The translations under genes and the position numbers were made by a program. The notes under the pieces were generated by a model that saw only the letters and a list, made by a program, of their open reading frames with translations, did no database searches and was not told the origin of the DNA. 64,000 nt of DNA from Algoriphagus ornithinivorans. GTDB taxonomy: Bacteria; Bacteroidota; Bacteroidia; Cytophagales; Cyclobacteriaceae. The stretch lies in the NCBI RefSeq assembly GCF_900115305.1, contig NZ_FOVW01000013.1, forward strand, positions 1 to 64,000, given 5' to 3'. How positions within the stretch are numbered: position 1 is the first letter of the stretch; each line of letters starts with the position of its first letter. This document shows positions 36,964 to 44,929 of this stretch, in pieces.

Positions 36964-37050
36964 CTGTTTATGTTTTTTTTTCAGTGGTCAGATGGAATGC
37001 CCCGGATAGTCATCTCCCAGTGTGAGATTTTTACTCGTGGGCATTTCATG
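36964..37050 (-). promoter_or_regulatory. Conserved hairpin leader, copy A (5' UTR of the GH13 lipoprotein gene)
   Basis: Aligned with 38441-38528, it matches over the whole length up to the start codon. The outer stem pairs 37039-37049 with 36992-37002 (RNA AUGAAAUGCCC / GGGCAUUCCAU, one A-C mismatch in 11). The inner hairpin pairs AUCUC with GAGAU around the loop ACACUGG. An A-rich stretch ending ATAAACAG leads into the ATG. It matches no riboswitch class I can name. Confidence 0.65.
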
Positions 37051-37057
37051 GGATTAA

Positions 37058-37122
37058 TAATTCAAAGTTCAGAGTTCAAGGTTCATGAGCAGCGTCTCTT
37101 AACTCTGAACAATGAACACTTT
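37058..37122. repeat. GTTCA-word repeat (R2), complete hairpin form
   Basis: AAAGTTCAGAGTTCAAGGTT on the left and CTCTGAACAATGAAC on the right form two inverted arms around a ~20-base spacer. This is the complete version of the family inserted in gmd. The rest of 36964-37378 holds the leader, the R5 copy and the fbaA terminator. Confidence 0.7.
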
Positions 37123-37205
37123 GAGTTATTTCGTTTGATTTTCTTTTATACGGATATCCGCTTTCTTACAAGTAACAATAAAATATGGCTTATTGTCAGC
37201 TAAAT

Positions 37206-37254
37206 GGATCAGAATCCCGAAGCTTCGGTCTTCGGTCATCGGTCTTCCAATCGG
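37206..37254. repeat. GACCGAA-word repeat (R5), copy 2 (inverted)
   Basis: GGATCAGAATCCCGAAG followed by three TTCGGTC-type words; the near-exact reverse complement of 28041-28089. Confidence 0.7.
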
Positions 37255-37338
37255 TCAAGCAAAGAAAATAAGGTAACTGGCATGATTGCGGATAATCACA
37301 TTCTTTTATTTCCTCCAATTCAGTCGGAGTAGGTCAAT

Positions 37339-37368
37339 AAAAAAGTCACCGATTAAAGTGACTTTTTT
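37339..37368 (-). terminator. Rho-independent terminator of fbaA
   Basis: A perfect stem AAAAAAGTCAC / GTGACTTTTTT with an 8-base loop, starting 10 bases after the fbaA stop and ending in a T run on the minus strand. Confidence 0.9.
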
Positions 37369-37378
37369 GAGGTCTATT

Positions 37379-38440
37379 TTAGTTTTTATTGACCGCGTTG
37401 AGCATGTCAAAGGCCATTTCCAGGCGTTTCACAAAGTTCTCTTCGCCTTTTCTCAACCAAACACGTGGGTCATAATATTTTTTGTTAGGGCTATCAGCAC
37501 CTTCTGGGTTGCCCAACTGGGTTTGAAGATAGCCTTCGTTCTTTTTGTAATAATGAAGAACACCTTCCCACATAGCCCATTGCATATCGGTGTCAATGTT
37601 CATTTTGATAGAACCATAAGAATTAGCTTCTCTGATTTCCTCAACTGATGAGCCTGAACCTCCGTGGAACACAAAGTTCAATGGCTTTCCGGTAGTGCCG
37701 TATTTCTCATTAATATAGTCCTGTGAGTTTTTCAAAATAATTGGCTTCAAACTGACATTCCCAGGCTTGTACACACCATGAACGTTTCCAAAAGCAGCAG
37801 CAATAGTAAACAAGTCACCAATTTGCTTCAAATGCTCATAAGCATAAGCCACTTCTTCAGGCTGAGTATAAAGTTTGGAAGAATCCACGTCTGTGTTATC
37901 AACTCCATCCTCTTCCCCTCCAGTTACTCCAAGCTCGATTTCTATAGCCATTTGAAGCTTTTCAAACTCTCTGAAATACTTGCAGGAGATTTCTACATTT
38001 TCTTCCAAAGGCTCTTCTGAAAGATCCAACATATGAGAAGAGAACAAAGGCTTCTTGTGAGTTGCGTAATAGGCTTTGCCAGCTTCCAGCATGCCATCAA
38101 TCCAAGGCAATAACTTCAAAGCAGCATGATCTGTGTGCAAAATCACAGGTACACCATAAGCTTCGGCCATCTGATGCACGTGATGCGCACCCGATACAGC
38201 ACCTGCTATACTTGCCTGCTGCTTATCATTTGCTAATCCTTTTCCTGCGAAAAATTGTGCTCCTCCATTGGAAAATTGAATGATCACCGGGGAATTCACT
38301 TTCTTGGCTGTTTCCAATACAGCATTCACTGAATTGGTACCAATGACATTTACCGCCGGCATTGCAAACTCATTTTCCTTTGCATAAGCATACAAATCTC
38401 TGAGCTCCTGTCCGTATTTTACTCCTGGTTTAAATTTCAT
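37379..38440 (-). CDS. fbaA: Class II fructose-bisphosphate aldolase
   Basis: A 353-residue zinc enzyme that splits fructose-1,6-bisphosphate into dihydroxyacetone phosphate and glyceraldehyde-3-phosphate. VILHTDHAALKLLPW carries the catalytic Asp and a zinc His; EIELGVTGGEEDGVDN and AAFGNVHGVYKPGN give further zinc ligands; NFVFHGGSGSS and INIDTD-like MNIDTDMQWA bind phosphate. This is the long E. coli FbaA type. It is unusual to find it between two secreted or periplasmic GH13 genes. Its start codon is preceded by leader copy B, and a strong terminator follows. Confidence 0.95.
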   Translation of the reverse strand: MKFKPGVKYGQELRDLYAYAKENEFAMPAVNVIGTNSVNAVLETAKKVNSPVIIQFSNGGAQFFAGKGLANDKQQASIAGAVSGAHHVHQMAEAYGVPVILHTDHAALKLLPWIDGMLEAGKAYYATHKKPLFSSHMLDLSEEPLEENVEISCKYFREFEKLQMAIEIELGVTGGEEDGVDNTDVDSSKLYTQPEEVAYAYEHLKQIGDLFTIAAAFGNVHGVYKPGNVSLKPIILKNSQDYINEKYGTTGKPLNFVFHGGSGSSVEEIREANSYGSIKMNIDTDMQWAMWEGVLHYYKKNEGYLQTQLGNPEGADSPNKKYYDPRVWLRKGEENFVKRLEMAFDMLNAVNKN

Positions 38441-38531
38441 CTGTTTATAATTTGTTTTTTAGAGGTCATATGGAATGCCCAAAATAATCATCCCCCTGTG
38501 TGAGATTTTTCCTCATGGGCATTTCATGTTT
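38441..38531 (-). promoter_or_regulatory. Conserved hairpin leader, copy B (5' UTR of fbaA)
   Basis: Outer stem 38517-38527 with 38470-38480, identical arms to copy A. Inner hairpin AUCUC / GGGAU, where a U-A pair of copy A has become U-G, so pairing is kept. Loop ACACAGG against ACACUGG. The sequence up to ATAAACAG before the ATG is also shared. It lies in the ~100-base gap after the T9SS amylase gene, which indicates that fbaA can be controlled separately. Confidence 0.65.
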
Positions 38532-38541
38532 TTAGGTTTGG

Positions 38542-41340
38542 TTAATCCTTAATAAAGCGCTGATGCAGCACCCGTCTGTTGTCAAACGCTTCAAAGATAT
38601 AAATACCCGACTTAAAATTACCCAAATCGAATTCTAAAATCTGATCAATTCCCCTACTTTCTCCTGAATACATTACTCTTCCGCTCATATCCACGATGCG
38701 ATAATTAGCAGCAGTCATTCCTTCAGGCAACTGTACATTCAGCTGTTGTGCTGCCGGATTCGGATAGAGTTTGAACTCACCGGCCGGGATTATTTCCTTA
38801 GGAACTGAAGTCACAAAATCTTCCTGAACAATTCCTGGGTTAGGCTTAGGGAGCTTCTTGCTAGTGAAAAGCACAAACTCAGAAGGTCTAAGATTAAAGC
38901 TTACAGTGGTACTGCTTACATTGAATTCCTCTCCGGTAAAGTAATTGTACCAAGTTCCAGTTCTAGGAAAAGAGAGGCTGACATTTCCTGCATTGGAAAG
39001 CCCAAAATTCCCATGAAGAACCACATCCATATCCGGATGCTCCAAAATAATGGATTTTACCGCTCCGCTTAGACTCAAACTGGATTTATTGGGTTTGTTG
39101 AAAGCCTGATGATCCTTTTTCAACTTGATCATTTCCTTATATAATTTGAAAAGCCGCTGTCTTTGTGGCTGATCCAAATAATTCCATCGGGTAGGTTTGA
39201 TACCCAATCGATCATTATTTAGCTCTACATCATAGCCAAACTCTCCGAACTGCCAGATCATTTTAGGTCCAGGAACGGCAAAGTAAAAAGCTGTCAATAA
39301 TTGATTTCTGTTGACGGCGTTTTCCAATTGCTTGATATTAATTGGAGAAGTTTTCCCAAAATTTAAAGATTCCCACATTACTCTTTCCTCATCATGGGAT
39401 TCCATGTAAGCAACTAAGTTGGGCTCGTTCCAATTACGGTTTTTATGGGAGGCCCAGGAAAAGTCCTTGTTTTCTCCCTTGGCCATCTCACGAAAATCGA
39501 AATTCATATTTCCCCAAAACATCATTCCATAATCCGCCAGCTCTTTTTCCTCTTCATTGGCTGCCAAGTGCTCCAAAATCACATAAGCATCGGGGTGATT
39601 GGCTTTTATTTTATCATAAATATGCTTCCAGATCTTGACTCTACTAGGATCGTATTGAGACCAAAGCCCAACATTGTCTCCCGTGTTGACTTGGGTAAAT
39701 CCTTTGGATAAATCAAAACGGAAACCGTCTACCTTGTATTCGGTCAACCAATAATTGTTGACAGAATCTACAAAGGCCTGGGTGTATTTACTTTCATGAT
39801 TGAAATCGTAGCCCACATTAAATGGGTGTTTTGCCACCCGGTTAAACCAAGGGTTGTCTTCAGTTGGAGCTCCATAATCTCCATCATTAAAAAGTCGAAC
39901 CATCGGATTTTGACCAAAGGCATGGTTTAACACCATATCCAATATGATCATGATTCCCTTTCCATGAGCCTCATCTATTAGGCGTTTCAAATCATTTTTG
40001 GTCCCATAGTATTTATCCGGTGCAAAAAAGAAGGAAGGATTGTAGCCCCAGGATAAATTTCCTTCAAACTCCCCTACTGGCATTAATTCTATGGCATTGA
40101 CCCCCAGGTCTTTTAGATAATCCAATCGATCAATTACAGCCTGATAGGTTCTTTTCTCATCAAAATCTCTGACCAAAAGTTCATAAATGACCAATTTCTC
40201 AGGAGATGGCTTTGTGTAGGAGGTGTTTTTCCAAGCGTACTTATCCTGAGCAGTTTGTAGATAGGTAGCCTGAAATTCTGTTTTTCCGGTTGGATAGGGT
40301 TTTAAACCAGGATGCCTATTTTGTTGGATAATTTCCTGATCATTGAATGGATCTGAGGTTTTATCGGCATATGGATCTCCTATCCTAATACTTGCATCCA
40401 CCAGATACTGAAAAATGTATTCTTGCTTCGGAGTCAGACCTTCCAATTTTAACCAGAATATTTCCCCATCCGGGGTTCTTTTCATTTGATACTCAGGCAA
40501 AACTTTCCAGTCGTTAAAATCTCCTATGACATGGGCGAGTTTTTTCCCAGGCGCCTGCAAAGCCAAAATAACCTCCGTGTCAGAAATATAATTGATCCCT
40601 AATCTCGCTCCGCTTGGCAAGGCTGCTACCTCTGAGGCTCCAAAAACGACGATATTTACAGACTCTGTATCCGTATTCGAACCCTGAACAGCTTTTGCCG
40701 TCAAAGTATAATTTCCAGCAGACGCAGCTGTGTAGGCATACTCCAATACTTCCACATTACTGGCTTTTTTCACCTCTGTGCCATTCAATTCAAAACTGAT
40801 ATCAGCAGGAGCAGAAGTTTGTGCTTTAAAAGTTAAATTTTCGCCTTCTTCCAAAGAAATGGAGGGCCCACTTGGATTGGTAATCTGAACAGTGAATCCT
40901 TGTGCTAGGTCAACAAAAAAGTCTCCATTTGCGGAAGTTTTCCCTTCCTTGGTGCCATCTACATTTCTAAAAACCATTCCCAAACGGTAAATGGTAAGGC
41001 CATTTGGATTATCAAAAAAAGTATCCGGTGTCAGTTCGTAAGTGTAAATATTGGCCTGCCCAGCCACTTTAGTCATCTTGGCTTTGGGATCATTGGTTCC
41101 CCACTGAAAAGGAACAATAGACCATGTTGTCGAAGCAGGACCTTGAGTAACCGCTCCTATGTGTATAAAAACATCGCAATTACAATCTTTTAAACCGCTT
41201 GTACCTTTTGATGCATCATAAATGATTTTGATTTTTTGAGACGCATTGGGTACAGCCGGCTCGGTAGTAACCTGAGCAAACAGGCCAGGATTAAAGGCAA
41301 AAAATACTAGGGAAACGAGAAAGAGTAAACTTTTTTTCAT
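38542..41340 (-). CDS. T9SS-exported multidomain GH13 alpha-amylase/pullulanase-type enzyme
   Basis: A 932-residue secreted enzyme. Signal peptide 1-22 (GLFAQ); N-terminal carbohydrate-binding-like beta domain (~25-150); Ig-like part (~155-235); early-set domain before the barrel (KLAHVIGDFNDWKV, ~265-345); GH13 barrel ~380-790 with nucleophile Asp543 in DGFRFDLSKG, Glu590 in YVILEHLAA and YMESHDEERVM; C-terminal T9SS type A sorting domain from FKLYPNPAAQQLNVQL. It should cut starch or glycogen at the cell surface, feeding the periplasmic enzymes. It has a gap with a terminator-like hairpin to susE upstream. Confidence 0.9.
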   Translation of the reverse strand: MKKSLLFLVSLVFFAFNPGLFAQVTTEPAVPNASQKIKIIYDASKGTSGLKDCNCDVFIHIGAVTQGPASTTWSIVPFQWGTNDPKAKMTKVAGQANIYTYELTPDTFFDNPNGLTIYRLGMVFRNVDGTKEGKTSANGDFFVDLAQGFTVQITNPSGPSISLEEGENLTFKAQTSAPADISFELNGTEVKKASNVEVLEYAYTAASAGNYTLTAKAVQGSNTDTESVNIVVFGASEVAALPSGARLGINYISDTEVILALQAPGKKLAHVIGDFNDWKVLPEYQMKRTPDGEIFWLKLEGLTPKQEYIFQYLVDASIRIGDPYADKTSDPFNDQEIIQQNRHPGLKPYPTGKTEFQATYLQTAQDKYAWKNTSYTKPSPEKLVIYELLVRDFDEKRTYQAVIDRLDYLKDLGVNAIELMPVGEFEGNLSWGYNPSFFFAPDKYYGTKNDLKRLIDEAHGKGIMIILDMVLNHAFGQNPMVRLFNDGDYGAPTEDNPWFNRVAKHPFNVGYDFNHESKYTQAFVDSVNNYWLTEYKVDGFRFDLSKGFTQVNTGDNVGLWSQYDPSRVKIWKHIYDKIKANHPDAYVILEHLAANEEEKELADYGMMFWGNMNFDFREMAKGENKDFSWASHKNRNWNEPNLVAYMESHDEERVMWESLNFGKTSPINIKQLENAVNRNQLLTAFYFAVPGPKMIWQFGEFGYDVELNNDRLGIKPTRWNYLDQPQRQRLFKLYKEMIKLKKDHQAFNKPNKSSLSLSGAVKSIILEHPDMDVVLHGNFGLSNAGNVSLSFPRTGTWYNYFTGEEFNVSSTTVSFNLRPSEFVLFTSKKLPKPNPGIVQEDFVTSVPKEIIPAGEFKLYPNPAAQQLNVQLPEGMTAANYRIVDMSGRVMYSGESRGIDQILEFDLGNFKSGIYIFEAFDNRRVLHQRFIKD

Positions 41341-41460
41341 TGGGGAATTAATTTCTATTCAGCGGCAAAATAGCCTAATCCAAAAGGTATTTTAAATTTA
41401 TTCAGAATCTCCAAAATCTCCAGTTTATGGTTAGAGTATGGGATTCTTGAAATGGAAAGA

Positions 41461-41498
41461 ACCGACCAGAGCTGATTAATACTCCAGTCGGTTTTTTT
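41461..41498. terminator. Hairpin between susE-like and amylase genes
   Basis: ACCGACCAGAG / CTCCAGTCGGT stem with one mismatch and a 9-base loop. The T run of seven is on the plus strand; on the minus strand, the direction of transcription here, the following tract is weak. It may only partly stop transcripts from the susE-like gene. Confidence 0.5.
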
Positions 41499-41514
41499 GA
41501 ATAAATATAGCCTT

Positions 41515-42549
41515 TTAGTTCTTGGTCAATGTGTAAGTCACAGCTCCAGGCTCAGTAAAGTTAAGCGTCACAGTATAGTTACCCGCTTCAGCCACCTGAA
41601 TGTTTGCTCCATCTGGTGTTAATTCACCATTAGCTCCCCCATAGTTATGGCTCCAGCTTTGATTGGCTCTAAATTTCATTTCGCCTTTCTTCAAGTCAGC
41701 AGTGATTTTCAACACATTGTTTTCTCTGTCAAACTGCATTTTGGTTTCAGAGTCCCATCCACCTGCTGTAGCGTCTCCGATAATTCCCCAATAAAGTGGT
41801 TCGCTTAAAGTATAGGTTTTAGCAGCTAAGTCAACTTTCATGAAAAAAGTCCCGAATTTGGTTACTTTGATATTATCACCATCTCTATCCAGCGTACCAT
41901 TAGCTCCATTGTCTCCATAATTAACATCCCAGCTGTTAGTCTCATTTACTTTGAATTCACCAGTACCTCCTGGCAAAATGTGAACATATCCTTCATAAAC
42001 ATCATCGAAATTCACTGACTTCAATACCGTCATTTCGTTTTCCGGATTCCATCCTTGATAATCTCCAGGTACATACATTACAGGGAATTCTACATCTGTA
42101 TTGAATGGAGTAACTGCAAGAGTCACCACCTCTCCGAAAATTGGAGAAAGAGGCTGATTGATCGTAGACTTTACACGGAAGTCCACATTTACAGGCACAT
42201 CAAAAGCTGCACCCTTAGCGATTAATTCATCATTGATCTTGGATGTAAGTGCTTCGATAATATTAGAAGTGCTACTTCCCAATGCGATTGGCTTCGCGAA
42301 ATTTGCCCCAGCCAAATCCATTTCCAAAGAATAAGTTACTGTGCCTTGCATTCCAAAATCAGCAGCAGTAACGGTAAACGGAATCAATTCCTCAGGGTCT
42401 TGGGAATTTAAAACTAAACTTGATCCATTCGCAGGGCTACTCAAAGTGGCTCCCGTTTGTGGAATAATTGGAGGCATTTCGTAATTGTCACATCCCCAAA
42501 TCACAGGAATTATCGCTGCAATAAGGCTTAATCTTTTGAATGCTTTCAT
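41515..42549 (-). CDS. SusE/SusF-like outer-membrane starch-binding lipoprotein
   Basis: A 344-residue lipoprotein (signal ending IIPVIWGC). The SusE N-terminal domain follows (ATLSSPANGSSLVLNSQDPE), then two tandem outer-membrane binding modules with related VPGDYQGWNPENEM and IIGDATAGGWDSETKM openings, each ending in a Trp-containing sugar-contact strand (NSWDVNYGDNG, QSWSHNYGGANG). It binds alpha-glucan at the surface. SusC and SusD, which nearly always precede it, are absent: the next gene is divergent lacI, 344 bases away. Two LacI-type operators lie in that gap. Confidence 0.88.
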   Translation of the reverse strand: MKAFKRLSLIAAIIPVIWGCDNYEMPPIIPQTGATLSSPANGSSLVLNSQDPEELIPFTVTAADFGMQGTVTYSLEMDLAGANFAKPIALGSSTSNIIEALTSKINDELIAKGAAFDVPVNVDFRVKSTINQPLSPIFGEVVTLAVTPFNTDVEFPVMYVPGDYQGWNPENEMTVLKSVNFDDVYEGYVHILPGGTGEFKVNETNSWDVNYGDNGANGTLDRDGDNIKVTKFGTFFMKVDLAAKTYTLSEPLYWGIIGDATAGGWDSETKMQFDRENNVLKITADLKKGEMKFRANQSWSHNYGGANGELTPDGANIQVAEAGNYTVTLNFTEPGAVTYTLTKN

Positions 42550-42736
42550 AGTGTGTAAGAGTTTGTAATAGATTTTGGTGTTTTTGTTAATGTTTTATGA
42601 ATTCTTGGAAAAAGACAATTTCAACTCTTTAATTCTGGGTTTTTCAAAAGGAGTTATGTCTTAATCCTTTCAAATAATAAGTGAGTAAAAAAAAGAAAAC
42701 AATAGACTGAGTCTTGAACCCACCTAATTTTTTATT

Positions 42737-42761
42737 GCAATCGTTTGCGTCAACGTTTGCA
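42737..42761. promoter_or_regulatory. Two adjacent LacI-family operator-like sites
   Basis: GCAATCGTTTGC (42737-42748) and TCAACGTTTGCA (42750-42761) are imperfect palindromes centred on CG, as LacI/GalR proteins prefer. They lie in the divergent lacI/susE-like promoter region and resemble the site at 44775-44788, so the LacI protein encoded next door probably binds them. Confidence 0.6.
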
Positions 42762-42893
42762 TTTCAAAAGATTTTTTTCACTTAATTCCTTTGGTTTCAG
42801 TATTTTGGTGAAAATCAAAAAAAATGGCTGTTATTTACTTATTCATTTTGGATCAAATAGCCATATATTCAATTCTGGGAATATTATAATTTT

Positions 42894-43931
42894 ATGAAGA
42901 TTGAACAAGCCACTATCAAGGATATCGCAAGGGAGCTAAATGTCTCTTCCTCTACTGTTTCGCGAGCTTTGAAAGACTATCCGGGAATCAGTGATGAGAC
43001 CAAGCGTAAGGTAAAAGAGCTTGCTAAGAAACTGAATTACAGACCCAATGCCATTGCACTTTCCTTGAGAAAAAGTCGGTCTTTTACCATAGGCGTGATT
43101 ATTCCTGAAGTTGTACATTTCTTTTTTTCCACTGTAATTTCCGGAATTGAGGAGGTGGCTTACTCCCGGGGATATAATGTGATTTTGACTCAAACCAATG
43201 AGAAATTAGACCGGGAACAGTCCAGTATTGACACCATGCTTTCCAATCAGATTGATGGTTTTTTGGTGAGCTATTCAAAGGAAACAAAGGATTTCAATCA
43301 CTTCTCCAGATTATTGGATCAAGGATATCCCATAGTCTTTTTCGATCGGGTTCCAGAAATCCCAAATGCTATCAATGTAATGGTGGATGATTATCAGGGT
43401 GCCTTTGATGCTGTTTCCCATTTAATCACCCAAGGATATTCCAGAATTGTCCATTTAGCAGGTCCCAAAAATCTAAAAATCAGCCAAGAACGGGAAAGAG
43501 GATATAGAGATGCATTGAAAAATTACGGTATTGCCATTGACGAAGATCTGATTGTAGAATGTCCTATCGGCACCAGCGATGAAGGGCAAAAAATCACCAA
43601 ATCACTTTTGGATAATCTCAAGCAAACGCCTGATGCCTTCTTTGGAAATAATGACATGGCAGCTGTAGGGGCTATGCTAGCATGCAAAGCGGCAGGATTA
43701 CGAGTTCCAGAAGATGTAGGAATCGTCGGTTTCAGCAACTGGCAGTTTTGTTCCATGATAGAACCTAGCCTTTCTTCCGTGGCCCAGCCAGGATTTAATA
43801 TGGGTGCCAAAGCAACCGAGATGCTGCTAGACATCATCGAAAAGAAAGTGAATCCTGAGGAGGTAAAAGAAGCCTTGACCTTGGAAACAGAGTTATTGGT
43901 CAGAAAGTCATCTGTGAGATTGAAGGGGTAA
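42894..43931 (+). CDS. LacI-family transcriptional regulator of the glucan locus
   Basis: A 345-residue repressor or activator. Residues 5-50 form the helix-turn-helix ATIKDIARELNVSSSTVSRA with the hinge LNYRPNAIALSLR; the rest is a periplasmic-binding-protein-like sensor (TIGVIIPEVVHFFFSTVI, VFFDRVPEIPNAINVMVD, PDAFFGNNDMAAVGAM, VGIVGFSNWQFC). By context its effector is likely a maltooligosaccharide or a product of it. It is transcribed away from the susE-like gene, with operator-like sites in between and a further one before the GH31 gene. Confidence 0.92.
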   Translation: MKIEQATIKDIARELNVSSSTVSRALKDYPGISDETKRKVKELAKKLNYRPNAIALSLRKSRSFTIGVIIPEVVHFFFSTVISGIEEVAYSRGYNVILTQTNEKLDREQSSIDTMLSNQIDGFLVSYSKETKDFNHFSRLLDQGYPIVFFDRVPEIPNAINVMVDDYQGAFDAVSHLITQGYSRIVHLAGPKNLKISQERERGYRDALKNYGIAIDEDLIVECPIGTSDEGQKITKSLLDNLKQTPDAFFGNNDMAAVGAMLACKAAGLRVPEDVGIVGFSNWQFCSMIEPSLSSVAQPGFNMGAKATEMLLDIIEKKVNPEEVKEALTLETELLVRKSSVRLKG

Positions 43932-43934
43932 CTT

Positions 43935-44690
43935 GATAAGATACTTTTTAAAGATATTATCAAAATATGCCTTCGGCGACATATTTGTCTAGAGAAATAC
44001 AGTAGAAATAGATAGAAATTCGACTGCGGCGAAATAGAAAAAGAAATACAGTAGAAATATATTGAAATACGCCTTCGGCGAAATAATAGAAAAGATATTT
44101 TTCAAGATAGATTAAGATATGCCTTCGGCAAGATACGGGTCAATTCCCCCTTTGAAAATGTAAATAAGGTTTAGGACTAAAGCTTTGTAAAAGGGGGCAA
44201 GGGGGATTTTAGTTGAAGTACAGTAGAAATAAATTGAAATATGTCTTCAGAGAATTATTTATTCCCAACACAATTTTTGAATTGCAATAGAGAAGAAATT
44301 TTAAAAGATAGATAAAGGCATGCCTTCTGCGAGATAAATCTTCGATGGAACAAGCTTCAAAAGCTCCAAAGGAGCGAAACGTATTAGCCCCAGGTGAAAC
44401 CTGGGGTAAAGATATAATCAACAAATACCCCAGCGCTGGCCCGAGATCAATGTTTGGAAACTAAATCAACGTCCCAGCAAGACATTCGAGAATCTCATTT
44501 CGGCCCTCTAGGAGATTTATCAAATTAGGTTATTGATAAAAAAATGACTTTACCATCTTTCTGACAAACCCTTGGAGGGTTCTTCGGATTACAAATCCTA
44601 CGACAGGAGCTCGAGATTGCAAATCTCGAGCAGCTTAGAAAGATATTTTTCAAAATATGCCTTCATCAAGATAGACCTCCTTATCATTTG
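43935..44690. repeat. Mosaic hairpin-repeat block (R4), copy 4, inverted, 3' of lacI
   Basis: The same modules in reverse orientation, starting 3 bases after the lacI stop: ATGCCTTCGGCGA and GAAATACAGTAGAAATA units; the ~110-base CCCCCTTTG...AAAGGGGGC piece (44130-44215), almost identical to the reverse complement of 30455-30540; GCTCCAAAGGAGC with CCCCAGGTGAAACCTGGGG (44364-44406); CCCAGCGCTGGCCCGAGATC (44428-44448); CCCTTGGAGGG (44572-44582); GGATTACAAATCC; and CTCGAGATTGCAAATCTCGAG-type hairpin (44610-44631, minus one base at the ends). No gene. Confidence 0.85.
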
Positions 44691-44774
44691 ACCTAGAAAA
44701 ACACCTTATTGACCACTTATCCTTGAAAAATTTTATCCCTGATAAAAATTTTTAAAGCTTTTTTGGAAAAAAAG

Positions 44775-44788
44775 TGCAATCGATTGAA
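44775..44788. promoter_or_regulatory. LacI-family operator-like site before the GH31 gene
   Basis: TGCAATCGATTGAA contains the perfect 10-base palindrome CAATCGATTG and shares the TGCAATCG half with 42736-42743. It lies 142 bases upstream of the GH31 start. Confidence 0.6.
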
Positions 44789-44929
44789 TAGGTCAAAATT
44801 TCCAACAGTGGCTATATTAAATTTTTAGGCGATATAAAATAGCCTTATACCCTATTTAAATGCGGTTTTTATCATTCATATTCGTTTCTAACTTAGCAAT
44901 TAGCCTGAATTATTTACTTGGATAAATCT

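Noticed and set aside
36985..37050. A 22-codon upstream frame in leader copy A, starting ATGAAATGCCCACG, thought to be a leader peptide.
   Set aside because: In copy B the same ATG is followed by a stop at the fifth codon, so what is conserved is RNA pairing, not the peptide.
38441..38531. The leader hairpin as a plain terminator of the upstream amylase gene.
   Set aside because: It has no T run after the outer stem, and copy A is not positioned at a gene end; the match continues to the start codon in both copies.
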